The notes beneath the pieces are model-generated. The model ran no database searches. It saw only the letters and a program-made list of their open reading frames with translations, and had not been told where the DNA came from. DNA of 64,000 nt from Lutibacter sp. A80 (GTDB lineage: Bacteria > Bacteroidota > Bacteroidia > Flavobacteriales > Flavobacteriaceae): contig NZ_CP092480.1 of NCBI RefSeq assembly GCF_022429645.1, positions 1,780,501 to 1,844,500 on the forward strand, given 5' to 3'. Positions 13,659-21,799 of this stretch are shown in pieces. Each line of letters starts with the position of its first letter. The stretch's first letter is position 1. Both the position numbers and the translations under genes were made by a program.

Positions 13659-13949
13659 TTAATCTTCATTTAAAGCATCCTCATCAACTGCAACATCAAT
13701 TTCTAGATCATCGCTAATTATTGGATCTTCATCTTCTTCGTAATTCTCCATAGTGTCTGCTAGTTGCTCACTAATTTTCACTAAATAAACAGTGTCTTCT
13801 GTTCTCACCTCTACAGCATCTACATATTGTCCTTTTGGATTAGTAAAATGCACAATATCCCGTATACCATAACCATCAGGGAATTTTTCCACCAATAAAT
13901 TAAGAATTTCAGGTGTTAATTTTTTAAAATCTACTATTATTCTCTTCAA
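13659..13949 (-). CDS. Conserved acidic hypothetical protein, 96 residues
   Basis: I do not recognise a named domain. It is a soluble protein without signal peptide or membrane helix. Residues 1-65 look folded (F-K-K-L-T-P-E-I-L-N-L-L, then Y-G-I-R-D-I-V-H-F and D-T-V-Y-L-V-K-I), and the last 30 residues are strongly acidic (E-E-D-E-D, D-D-L-E-I-D). The start is the only ATG fitting the conserved-looking N-terminus. A possible -7 box on the minus strand (CAAATATA at 14016-14023 on the plus strand) lies 67 bp upstream. Its neighbours do not define a role. Confidence 0.75.
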   Translation of the reverse strand: MKRIIVDFKKLTPEILNLLVEKFPDGYGIRDIVHFTNPKGQYVDAVEVRTEDTVYLVKISEQLADTMENYEEDEDPIISDDLEIDVAVDEDALNED

Positions 13950-14135
13950 AATAAATTAGTTAAAGTTATATATTAAACATTAGAATTAACATTAAATTTT
14001 CTTTTTCATGTTCTTCAAATATAAAAAAATAATTGAACGAAATATAAACAGTAGGTAAAAAAATAATATTATTAATTAAGTATAATTAGTAATAAATAAA
14101 GTGAAGTTTTCTCAAGAAAATATTTTAATTAGGCA

Positions 14136-14188
14136 TAAAAAAGCAGGCTGCTAAAAATCGTAATTTTTATAACAGCCTGCTGCTTTTT
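14136..14188. terminator. Terminator after the RluB-type gene
   Basis: AGCAGGCTG (14142-14150) pairs with CAGCCTGCT (14173-14181), with an inner AAAAAT/ATTTTT stem. A-run on the left and T-run on the right make it usable on either strand; the minus-strand pseudouridine synthase ends 22 bp away. Confidence 0.85.
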
Positions 14189-14209
14189 AAACTTAGTTTG
14201 TATATACTT

Positions 14210-15076
14210 TTAAAGCATTTTTAAGTTATTAACTTCCATTTCTGTTAAATGCCTCCAATGCCCTCTTGGTAGATCTTTTTTTGTTAAACCAGCAAAAATA
14301 ACTCTATCTAGTTTTACTACTTTATAATTAAAATGTTCAAAAATTCTACGGACAATTCTATTTCTTCCTGAATGGATTTTAACTCCAACCTCACTTTTTG
14401 GCTGATTTAAAATATAAGAAACTTCATCAACAATTACTCTTTTTTCATCTAAAATAAAACCTTCAGCAATTTTGTTTAAATCTGCATTGGTTAATTTTTT
14501 ATCTAACGAAGCATGGTAGATTTTTTGAATATTATGTTTTGGGTGTGTTAATTTTTTAGCCAACTCACCGTCATTGGTAAACAATAAAAGCCCTGTAGTA
14601 TTTCTATCCAATCTTCCTACTGGGTAAATTCGTTCTTTTGATGCATTTCCTACCAATTCCATAACCGTTTTTCTACCCCTATCATCTTCCATTGTGGTAA
14701 TAAAATTTTTCGGTTTATTTAATAGTACATAGCGTTTTTTTTCAGGGCTAATTAAAGATCCATCAAACCGAACTTCATCGCTTAATTTAACTTTATAACC
14801 CATTTCCGTTATTACTTTTCCATTTACCATTGCACTACCTGCAGCAATAAAAACATCGGCTTCTCTTCTAGAGCAAACACCAGAATTAGCAATATATTTA
14901 TTTAAACGTATACCATCAACTTCGGCATTACTTGTAGTTTGTTTTGATGGAGCTTTTGAAGGAGTAACTCTTGCTTTTGAAAATTTCTTTTTATTATCAA
15001 ACTTTCTTGTAAAAGTACTTTGAGGTTTCTTTTTTCCTTGTTGTCGTCCTCGCGACGAGTTTTTATTTGAATTCAT
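14210..15076 (-). CDS. rluB: 23S rRNA pseudouridine synthase, RluB/RsuA family
   Basis: Converts a specific uridine of rRNA to pseudouridine. It has 288 residues: a basic, low-complexity N-terminus (about 1-50, rich in Lys, Ser, Gln), an S4 RNA-binding domain (L-N-K-Y-I-A-N-S-G-V-C-S-R-R-E-A-D, about 57-100), then the catalytic domain with the signature G-R-L-D-R-N-T-T-G-L-L-L-F-T-N-D-G (catalytic Asp in R-L-D). RluB, RluE, RluF and RsuA share this layout; RluB is favoured by the S4 domain and basic extension, but the exact target base is inference. A -7 box lies 24 bp upstream. Confidence 0.9.
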   Translation of the reverse strand: MNSNKNSSRGRQQGKKKPQSTFTRKFDNKKKFSKARVTPSKAPSKQTTSNAEVDGIRLNKYIANSGVCSRREADVFIAAGSAMVNGKVITEMGYKVKLSDEVRFDGSLISPEKKRYVLLNKPKNFITTMEDDRGRKTVMELVGNASKERIYPVGRLDRNTTGLLLFTNDGELAKKLTHPKHNIQKIYHASLDKKLTNADLNKIAEGFILDEKRVIVDEVSYILNQPKSEVGVKIHSGRNRIVRRIFEHFNYKVVKLDRVIFAGLTKKDLPRGHWRHLTEMEVNNLKML

Positions 15077-15099
15077 TAGTATTGTATTATTATTTTTTG

Positions 15100-15107
15100 C
15101 AAAAGTA
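15100..15107 (-). promoter_or_regulatory. -7 box of the pseudouridine synthase gene
   Basis: The minus strand reads TACTTTTGCA here, an exact TAnnTTTG box 24 bp before the ATG at 15076, predicting a transcript start near 15093. No clear TTG at -33 was seen. Confidence 0.6.
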
Positions 15108-15211
15108 CGGTTAATCCTTTAATAATCTAATAAATAGTTATCTATAATTAATAAAGCATAAAATTTAAAGAATTCATAAATATTAGAAATCAAAAAATTT
15201 AGAACAAACTA

Positions 15212-16147
15212 TTAATTAGGTAAAATACGCTCAATTAAAACTGAAGTATCTATTAAAGCCAGACTAAAAACACCTGCAAAAATAAGTAGTTTTAATAACC
15301 AGTGAAGTAATACATAGTTTCTTTTACTTTTGCTAAACCACAAAAACAATAAAAAAATTATTAATGTAAAAATACTAGCATAAAAGTAATACCGCATACC
15401 TCCAATTTCTGGGTATTTCAATAAAAAATAAATTGGATTTAAAGTTAACAAGACCAAAAGCGATATTAATAATTTTGTAAAATATTCTCCGTATTTAACC
15501 GCAATAGTTTGGTAATTTTTTACAAAATCTCCTTTTAACCGTTCTAAATCTTTTACTAGTTCTCTAACTAATAAAATAAAGAATAAAAATGCTGCATGCG
15601 TAAAAATGATTTCAGAAAAATTTTTATAGTACACAAAAACTGCAAAAAAGGGCAATAACGATAATACTGCAGGAGCAAACAAACCAGTTAACGGGTATTT
15701 TTTAAGCTTATGTGAATAGAACCAAATTGCAAAAATATATACTGAAAAAAACAATGCTGCTCTCCAAGAGACTAACAATCCAAAAACAAAACCTAAAAAA
15801 TTAAGTACAAAATAGATAGGCAGTTTAATCTTTTGATCTACAATAGCATCTATCTTAGTTTTTAAAGGCTTATTTATTTTATCGGTTTCAAAATCATAAA
15901 AATTATTGATAATATATCCTGCAGCAATAACACATACTGTAGCCAACACTATAAAATACAAATTAATATCTAACAGTATATTTTTGAGTGTTTTTTCTGG
16001 TGCAAATATAAAAATGGAGGCTAAATATTGTGCAATAACAATTAATAAAATATTATAACCTCTAACCACAGAAAATAAGCTCAACATTTTAATATAAAAT
16101 GGAGCGTTCTTTTTAGTGTTATTTTTAGAAATTTCGAGTAAATCCAT
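15212..16147 (-). CDS. UbiA-family prenyltransferase
   Basis: Integral membrane enzyme that transfers a polyprenyl chain from its diphosphate to an acceptor. It has 311 residues and eight or nine hydrophobic segments. The first Asp-rich motif is N-N-F-Y-D-F-E-T-D-K-I-N-K-P (about 86-99); the second is less clear, around R-E-L-V-K-D-L-E-R-L-K-G-D (about 193-205). Flavobacterial homologues are often labelled geranylgeranylglycerol-phosphate geranylgeranyltransferase, but the acceptor is unproven. It directly follows two mevalonate-pathway genes on the same strand (61-bp gap), which links it to isoprenoid use. Confidence 0.85.
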   Translation of the reverse strand: MDLLEISKNNTKKNAPFYIKMLSLFSVVRGYNILLIVIAQYLASIFIFAPEKTLKNILLDINLYFIVLATVCVIAAGYIINNFYDFETDKINKPLKTKIDAIVDQKIKLPIYFVLNFLGFVFGLLVSWRAALFFSVYIFAIWFYSHKLKKYPLTGLFAPAVLSLLPFFAVFVYYKNFSEIIFTHAAFLFFILLVRELVKDLERLKGDFVKNYQTIAVKYGEYFTKLLISLLVLLTLNPIYFLLKYPEIGGMRYYFYASIFTLIIFLLFLWFSKSKRNYVLLHWLLKLLIFAGVFSLALIDTSVLIERILPN

Positions 16148-16208
16148 ATGAAATTAATCAACTAAAATTGAAAGAAAAAAAGGTCTGTTATTTTTTAAAA
16201 TTTAGTGT

Positions 16209-17135
16209 TTAAAACCTATAAACTAGTTCTAGCTTATAATCTTTTAAAATAGTTTTAGTTTTACTAAAATCTTCAGTAAAGCCTAAAATATAACCACCAC
16301 CACCTGAACCACAAAGTTTCAAATAATAATCGTTAGATTCAATTCCTTTTTGCCAAATGGTATGAAAACGTTTAGGAATCATTGGTTTAAAATTATCAAG
16401 TACTATTTTAGACAAGTTTTTAACATTTCCAAATAGCGATTTTATATTTCCATGTAAAAAATCGTTGATGCAGGCATCGGTACATTTTGCAAAATCTTCA
16501 TCAATCATTTTTCTAAAACCTTCGTTTTTCATTTTATTCATAAAAATGTTAACCATAGGTTCTGTTTCTCCAATAATTTCAGAATCTAATAAAAACACGG
16601 CACCTTTCCCCTCTTTTTGAGATGGAATACCTGTAGCCTCTAAATTATCTTTTGAATTTATTAAAATTGGTAAACTTAAATAAGAATTTAAAGGGTCTAA
16701 ACCTGAACTTTTACCGTGAAAAAAAGATTCCATTAGAGAAAATATATCTTTTAACTTTAATAATTTATCTCTAGTTAAATTTTCTAAAACCGTAATTTTA
16801 TCATCTGCATATTTATCGTATATAGATGCTACTAAAGCTCCTGAACTTCCCACTCCATAACCCTGAGGAATACTAGAATCAAAGTACATTCCCTGTTCAA
16901 TATCTTGCCTAAATTCATCTAAATTAAAATGCACTAATTTAGTATCTAAATTAGCTAAGTACTTATAAAACTTTAAAAGATTTTTATTAGAACTTTTAGT
17001 TTTAGCTGTAAATTTTTCCGACTTTTTTAAGGCGCCTTGATAACTATTATATGGAATAGCCAAACCTTTGGAATCTTTAATAATTCCATACTCTCCAAAA
17101 AGTAAAATTTTTGCGTAAAAAAGTGGTCCTTTCAT
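16209..17135 (-). CDS. Mevalonate kinase (GHMP kinase family)
   Basis: Phosphorylates mevalonate with ATP in the mevalonate route to isopentenyl diphosphate. It has 308 residues, near the family norm. Visible motifs are L-F-G-E-Y-G (about 12-17), the GHMP ATP-binding loop G-Y-G-V-G-S-S-G-A-L (about 93-102), the mevalonate-kinase motif G-K-S-S-G-L-D-P-L (about 140-148), and C-G-S-G-G-G-G-Y-I-L near the C-terminus. The S-G-L-D-P-L motif separates it from phosphomevalonate kinases. It is followed by the prenyltransferase and preceded by mevalonate diphosphate decarboxylase, all on one strand. Phosphomevalonate kinase is not in the window. Confidence 0.88.
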   Translation of the reverse strand: MKGPLFYAKILLFGEYGIIKDSKGLAIPYNSYQGALKKSEKFTAKTKSSNKNLLKFYKYLANLDTKLVHFNLDEFRQDIEQGMYFDSSIPQGYGVGSSGALVASIYDKYADDKITVLENLTRDKLLKLKDIFSLMESFFHGKSSGLDPLNSYLSLPILINSKDNLEATGIPSQKEGKGAVFLLDSEIIGETEPMVNIFMNKMKNEGFRKMIDEDFAKCTDACINDFLHGNIKSLFGNVKNLSKIVLDNFKPMIPKRFHTIWQKGIESNDYYLKLCGSGGGGYILGFTEDFSKTKTILKDYKLELVYRF

Positions 17136-17174
17136 ATTTTATTAAAAATTAATAAAGCTTTATAATTATTATAA

Positions 17175-17182
17175 CAAAGCTA
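17175..17182 (-). promoter_or_regulatory. Possible -7 box of the mevalonate kinase gene
   Basis: The minus strand reads TAGCTTTG, an exact match to TAnnTTTG, 40 bp before the ATG. In such AT-rich DNA a chance match is possible. Confidence 0.45.
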
Positions 17183-17236
17183 AAACTTTTTTATTTAGTG
17201 ATATGTTATTTTTTAATTTAATAATTATTTATGCAT

Positions 17237-18328
17237 TTACAATTCTTTTGCACCTAACCCAATTCTATCGCAAATATAATGCTTTTCTTGACAATATTGA
17301 ATTAACTCACTTATTATAAAATTGTTAACGATTTCTTTTTCATTTTCTGGAAACAAAACATGAACATTTGCACCAGCATCTAACGTAAAACAAATATTAC
17401 TATTTGTTGCTGCTCTAAATTCCCAAATTTTATTAATTATTTTTAAGGTATTTGGTTTCATTAAAAGAAAATAAGGCTTGCTAGTCATCATCATTGCATG
17501 TAAACTTAAAGCTTCACTTTCTACAATAGCAATAAATTCTTTTAAATTTCCATTTTTAAGTACTTCAGCTATTTTTGAAATATTTTCATTTGCTTGTAAA
17601 AAACGTTGTTTTGCAAACGGGTGCTTGTGCATTAGTTTATGTCCAACTGTACTTGAAACTTGCTTTTCACCTTCATCAACCAACAAAATAGTATCGTGGT
17701 AATTTTTAAAATTTTCATGTATTTTATAAGGAAATTTAACACCAAATAAATTTGAACTACCTACTATTTCTGAATGATTTCCCCAAACAATTAGCGCTCC
17801 TTCAATACTTCTACAAGCACTTCCAGACCCTAAGCGTGCCAAAAAAGACGCTTTTTTATAAAAATAATCGCTTGTAATTTCTGGATTTAACTTTTTCTCA
17901 ATACTCATAACGCATAACGCTAAAGCACTCATACCACTTGCAGAAGAAGCAATTCCACTACTGTGCGGAAAAGAATTTCTAGATTTAATTACAAATTCAT
18001 ATTCCTTCAAAAAAGGAACATAGTGTTCTATCCGTTTAAAAAAGGTTTCAATTTTTGGTTTAAATTCATCTTTTTTTTCACCTTCAAAAAAAACTTCAAA
18101 ATTAAACCCACTTTCCTCATGCTCTTTAAGTTTATACTCTAAAGTAGTTAAGGTAAAACAGGCATCTAAGGTAAAACTTATAGATGCATTTTCTGGAATT
18201 TGAGGCTCTTGCTTTCCCCAATATTTTACCAAAGCAATATTACTTGGTGTTCTCCAAGTAAAGCTTCCTTCTATATTTTTATCAAAATTATTATTTTGTA
18301 AAATAAATTTTTCTTCAATCAAATTCAT
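17237..18328 (-). CDS. mvaD: Diphosphomevalonate decarboxylase
   Basis: ATP-dependent decarboxylation of mevalonate 5-diphosphate to isopentenyl diphosphate. It has 363 residues. Family motifs are A-L-V-K-Y-W-G-K (about 33-40), the ATP loop S-S-G-I-A-S-S-A-S-G (about 124-133), G-S-G-S-A-C-R-S (about 168-175), and T-L-D-A-G-A-N-V-H, which carries the catalytic Asp. The gene precedes mevalonate kinase by about 100 bp on the same strand. Its presence indicates a mevalonate rather than a methylerythritol-phosphate pathway, as is common in Flavobacteriaceae. Confidence 0.95.
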   Translation of the reverse strand: MNLIEEKFILQNNNFDKNIEGSFTWRTPSNIALVKYWGKQEPQIPENASISFTLDACFTLTTLEYKLKEHEESGFNFEVFFEGEKKDEFKPKIETFFKRIEHYVPFLKEYEFVIKSRNSFPHSSGIASSASGMSALALCVMSIEKKLNPEITSDYFYKKASFLARLGSGSACRSIEGALIVWGNHSEIVGSSNLFGVKFPYKIHENFKNYHDTILLVDEGEKQVSSTVGHKLMHKHPFAKQRFLQANENISKIAEVLKNGNLKEFIAIVESEALSLHAMMMTSKPYFLLMKPNTLKIINKIWEFRAATNSNICFTLDAGANVHVLFPENEKEIVNNFIISELIQYCQEKHYICDRIGLGAKEL

Positions 18329-18336
18329 AATTTCAA

Positions 18337-18344
18337 CAAAGATA
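18337..18344 (-). promoter_or_regulatory. Possible -7 box of mvaD
   Basis: The minus strand reads TATCTTTG, an exact -7 box only 9 bp before the mvaD ATG, so the transcript would be nearly leaderless. No -33 element was seen at the expected distance. Confidence 0.45.
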
Positions 18345-18398
18345 CTGTTTAATATTTAGTTAAAAAAGTAAAACAAAACTTTAATATTTTATAAATTA

Positions 18399-19115
18399 CT
18401 ACAAATGTTCTAATTTATACAAAATAGCTTTTTTATAACTTCTACTTATTGGTAAGGCTTTATTATGTATTTCAATAAACTCATTAGTAAAAGAATCAAT
18501 TTTTGAGATTGAAACAATATAAGATCTATGGATTCTTAAAAAGTCTTTTTGAGGTAATTTTGCCTCAATATTTGAGATGGTTTCTCGGGTTACAATTATT
18601 TTATTTTTTAAATGAAACTTGATATAATCGCTTAAACTTTCAATATAGTTAATTTCAGAAAAGTTAATTTTCACCATTTTTCTATCGGCACGTACAAAGA
18701 TAAATTCAGTTGTTTTTGGAGTTATTTCAGAAGAATTTTCAATAATTTCTGAAGTATGTTCACCCAAATATTTATTTACAGCTTGCAATATGCGTTCAAA
18801 CGAAATTGGTTTTAATAAATAATCTACAGCTTGTAAATTAAAACCGTCTACAGCATATTCTCTATAAGCTGTAGTAAAAATTACTTTTATGTTTTTATTG
18901 ATTGATTTTGCAAACGAAAGTCCTGAAATTTCAGGCATATTAATGTCTAAAAAAATTAAATCTATTTGGTTTGAATTAATTTGGTTAAAAGCTTCAACTG
19001 CATTTTTACAGGTTGCAACAACTTTTACGGTAGCTACTTTTTGTAAATGATTTTCTAAAATATCGCGTGCAATTGGCTCATCATCAACAATTAAACAATT
19101 TATAATTTTACTCAT
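18399..19115 (-). CDS. LytTR-family response regulator
   Basis: DNA-binding response regulator of 238 residues. The receiver domain (about 5-120) has the acidic pair D11-D12, phospho-acceptor Asp57 in F-L-D-I-N-M-P, Thr in F-T-T-A and Lys in L-L-K-P. The LytTR DNA-binding domain (about 140-238) contains F-V-R-A-D-R-K and Y-I-E-S-L-S-D-Y. The start overlaps the kinase gene by 8 bp, so the two are translated from one message. Targets are not visible; this family often regulates membrane or cell-surface functions. Confidence 0.93.
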   Translation of the reverse strand: MSKIINCLIVDDEPIARDILENHLQKVATVKVVATCKNAVEAFNQINSNQIDLIFLDINMPEISGLSFAKSINKNIKVIFTTAYREYAVDGFNLQAVDYLLKPISFERILQAVNKYLGEHTSEIIENSSEITPKTTEFIFVRADRKMVKINFSEINYIESLSDYIKFHLKNKIIVTRETISNIEAKLPQKDFLRIHRSYIVSISKIDSFTNEFIEIHNKALPISRSYKKAILYKLEHL

Positions 19116-20190
19116 TTTTAAATTTATTTAAATTATTTATAGTTAATTTCACCTTAAAACTACTTTCAGTTTGCAAAGCTTCTAATATATAAGAATTGGG
19201 ATACAACATTTCTAATCGCTTAGTAATATTATCCAACCCAATTCCACTATTACTATTTTTCTCAGCTATTGAAGTGTTTTCAATTTCAAAAAACAAATTA
19301 TTAGCTACACATTTTATTTTAATTATAACATTTAAACTTCCGTTTATAATATTTCCATGTTTAAACGCATTTTCAACAAACGGAATTAATAACATGGGCG
19401 CTATTTGAATAGTATTGTTTACAACTTCAATTTTAGTTTCAACTTTAAGTGTATCATGAAAACGCATTTTCTCTAACGCCACATAATCTAATAAATGATT
19501 AATTTCATCTATTAATAATACATGTGGTTTTTCTATTTGATATAAAATATAATCTAATAAATTCGAAAGTTTTAAAATCATTTCAGGTGCTTCATCACTT
19601 TTATTTAAAGCAAAACCATAAATAGTATTTAAAGAGTTAAACAAAAAATGAGGATGAATTTGCATTTTTAAAAATCGTAATTCTTGATCCTTTATCTGTA
19701 ATTGTGTTTGTAGTATTTTATTATTTAAGTTTTCATTGCTAACTATTGAGTTGTAATTATGCATTATTAAGCTAAACGAAACAATAATTAAAACCACAAA
19801 GTAAACACCTAAAACTATAAATGGTAACGTTTTGGTTAAGGGTGCTGCTGTATCAACTTCTTTATAACCTTCAGAATAAATTAATCCATACATAATGGAT
19901 AAAATAATAACATACACCGAGATTATAAACGTATAAATACTGTATAAAATAAAATACATGTATTTTTTAGTGAGTAGATAATTAGGTATTAAATAATAAA
20001 TTAAAAAGTAACTAATAAGAATGGTTACTGGCATTAAAAATATTGAAAACAATTTTACATATTCAGTATTAGAACTTCCATAACCTAAAAAATAAGCATA
20101 AAAATTATAAATAACTATCCAAAATAGTAGATGACCACAAAAGGTTAAAAGGTATTTTAAAATAGTTTTCTTTCTTTTCATAAAGTGCAA
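19108..20190 (-). CDS. LytS/NatK-type membrane sensor histidine kinase
   Basis: Sensor kinase partner of the adjacent LytTR regulator. It has 360 residues with four membrane helices in the first 145 (about 11-31, 47-70, 79-104, 122-143) and no large periplasmic domain. The His_kinase domain starts at I-H-P-H-F-L-F-N-S-L-N (about 178-188; phospho-acceptor probably His181), and the ATPase domain has F-V-E-N-A-F-K-H and G-I-G-L-D-N. A second ATG at codon 4 is an alternative start. The gene overlaps the regulator by 8 bp. Confidence 0.92.
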   Translation of the reverse strand: MHFMKRKKTILKYLLTFCGHLLFWIVIYNFYAYFLGYGSSNTEYVKLFSIFLMPVTILISYFLIYYLIPNYLLTKKYMYFILYSIYTFIISVYVIILSIMYGLIYSEGYKEVDTAAPLTKTLPFIVLGVYFVVLIIVSFSLIMHNYNSIVSNENLNNKILQTQLQIKDQELRFLKMQIHPHFLFNSLNTIYGFALNKSDEAPEMILKLSNLLDYILYQIEKPHVLLIDEINHLLDYVALEKMRFHDTLKVETKIEVVNNTIQIAPMLLIPFVENAFKHGNIINGSLNVIIKIKCVANNLFFEIENTSIAEKNSNSGIGLDNITKRLEMLYPNSYILEALQTESSFKVKLTINNLNKFKNE

Positions 20191-20358
20191 TTTGCAAATA
20201 AAGTTAAAGTTATAGTTATTTTAGCGACAGAATTAAAAAAACTCACTTCATTTTACCAATTTTAAACTTTATTCAACAATATTCTGTATTAATTTGGCTG
20301 ATTATCGTAATTTCCTGGTTAAATATCGCATTAAAAAATAATAATGCCTGTAAGTATT

Positions 20359-20366
20359 TACTTTTG
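20359..20366 (+). promoter_or_regulatory. -7 box of the small ExbB/MotA-like gene
   Basis: TACTTTTG matches TAnnTTTG exactly, 25 bp ahead of the ATG at 20392. No convincing -33 TTG was found. Confidence 0.5.
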
Positions 20367-20391
20367 ATTTATAATTTTAAAAAACCATATT

Positions 20392-20781
20392 ATGTTATTT
20401 ATTCCTCAAAGTATAATCCCTTTAAATGGAAATCCTTTTTTTGCAAGATTAAATGAAGGTGGACCACTATTTATGTACACTACTCTTAGTATATTAATAA
20501 TAATTATTGCACTATTAATAAGAGCTTTTTTAAAACCAACAACACGTGATAAAACAGTTACTTTAGTTAGTTCAATTAGTTTATTTGTGTTAGTATGGGG
20601 ATTTTTAGGTCAAATGTTAGGACTTATTGGAGCTTTTGATGCTATTGAAGCTGCAGGAGACATATCACCAGCAATTTTAGCTGGAGGTCTTAAAATAGCG
20701 ATACTTTCTCCTTTATTTGGAATGGTTGTGTTCTTAATTGCTAGAATTGGAATTATTATTTTAACATTATTAAAAAGATAA
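20392..20781 (+). CDS. Small MotA/TolQ/ExbB-like membrane protein
   Basis: A 129-residue protein with three hydrophobic segments (about 28-46, 57-80, 97-127). The stretch G-F-L-G-Q-M-L-G-L-I-G-A-F-D-A-I followed by A-I-L-A-G-G-L-K-I-A-I-L resembles the last two helices of MotA/TolQ/ExbB proton-channel proteins. It is much shorter than those, lacks the long cytoplasmic part, and has no ExbD/TolR partner next to it, so function is uncertain. It is a single-gene unit, with its own -7 box and a terminator downstream. Confidence 0.75.
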   Translation: MLFIPQSIIPLNGNPFFARLNEGGPLFMYTTLSILIIIIALLIRAFLKPTTRDKTVTLVSSISLFVLVWGFLGQMLGLIGAFDAIEAAGDISPAILAGGLKIAILSPLFGMVVFLIARIGIIILTLLKR

Positions 20782-20789
20782 ATAATATT

Positions 20790-20829
20790 AAAATCGTTGG
20801 TATTGATTTATCAAATTTCCAACGATTTT
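20790..20829 (+). terminator. Terminator of the ExbB/MotA-like gene
   Basis: AAAATCGTTGG (20790-20800) pairs with CCAACGATTTT (20819-20829); the inner TTGAT/ATCAA can extend the stem. It ends in a short T-run. Confidence 0.8.
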
Positions 20830-20871
20830 ATTATTTATAACGCTTCTAATGAATACAATGTTTTTTTTCAT

Positions 20872-20879
20872 TATTTTTG
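20872..20879 (+). promoter_or_regulatory. -7 box of thiN
   Basis: TATTTTTG matches the -7 box and lies 6 bp before the ATG at 20886. A TTG codon at 20877 that would extend the thiN frame is inside this box, so it is unlikely to be the start; the transcript would be leaderless or nearly so. Confidence 0.45.
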
Positions 20880-20885
20880 TATTCT

Positions 20886-21494
20886 ATGAAAATGAAAAAA
20901 GCATTTATATTACTAAACGGTTCACAACCTTTAGCGTTACCAGAACTTACTGAATACGACATAATTTGCGCTATAGATGGTGCATATAATTACTTTGAAT
21001 CCAACAATATAACGCCTGATTTAGTTACAGGAGATTTTGATTCTATTGAAAGCATTCCTACTTCTATTGAGGTTATAAAAACACCAAATCAAGAATTTAC
21101 CGATTTTGAAAAAGCCTTGCAAATTCTTAAACATCGTGAGTTTACGCATATTGATGTTTACGGAGGTAGCGGTAAAGAACACGATCATTTTTTAGGTAAT
21201 ATAAGTACCGCACTACAATGGAAAATAGGCTTATCAATTTCTTTTTTCGATAATTTTGGAAAATATTTTTTTATTGAAAATAGTATCTTATTAACCAACG
21301 TTATTGGAAAAAACATTTCACTAATTCCTTTTCCAACTGCATCTGGCATAGAAACTAAAGGACTTATGTATCCTTTAAAAAACGAATCTTTAACTTTTGG
21401 CGAACGTATTGGAACACGCAATAAAGCCATTGAAGACAGTGTTTTTATTGCTTTTGAAAAAGGTGAATTACTAGTTTATATTAGCAATAATTAA
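20886..21494 (+). CDS. thiN: Thiamine pyrophosphokinase
   Basis: Transfers diphosphate from ATP to thiamine to give thiamine diphosphate. From the ATG at 20886 it is 202 residues, normal for the family. The catalytic N-terminal domain has C-A-I-D-G-A-Y-N-Y, P-D-L-V-T-G-D-F-D-S-I (substrate and metal-binding Asp residues) and T-D-F-E-K-A-L; the G-G-S-G-K-E-H-D-H-F-L-G-N motif is typical. The C-terminal thiamine-binding part contains G-I-E-T-K-G-L-M-Y-P-L. I prefer this start over the upstream TTG, which overlaps the promoter. Confidence 0.93.
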   Translation: MKMKKAFILLNGSQPLALPELTEYDIICAIDGAYNYFESNNITPDLVTGDFDSIESIPTSIEVIKTPNQEFTDFEKALQILKHREFTHIDVYGGSGKEHDHFLGNISTALQWKIGLSISFFDNFGKYFFIENSILLTNVIGKNISLIPFPTASGIETKGLMYPLKNESLTFGERIGTRNKAIEDSVFIAFEKGELLVYISNN

Positions 21495-21799
21495 GTATCT
21501 ATTTAACATTATTAGTTTAATAATATTTTTTTAATAATAATTATTAAAATTTTATTAAATAACAACACCCTACAAGCAAATCTACTCCTAAAGCTAAAAA
21601 TATTTCCAAAACTTAATTTTTAGCAAATTACTTATAGTACAAAATACAAATTACTTCTCTTTACTATAGATATCTCTTTGTAATTACAGGTTTATTTCAA
21701 AGACATACCAATCTATATTAACTTTAAGAATAAAATTAACGAACAATTATATTAGACTTAATTTAGTTAAATTTATTCATCACCAAAAAAGAATTATTT
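21495..21799. other. 305-bp intergenic region without recognised features
   Basis: The DNA is very AT-rich, with weak A/T stem-loop potential around 21515-21560 that may end the thiN transcript. I found no exact TAnnTTTG box for the downstream gene, no RNA gene and no repeat. Confidence 0.5.
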
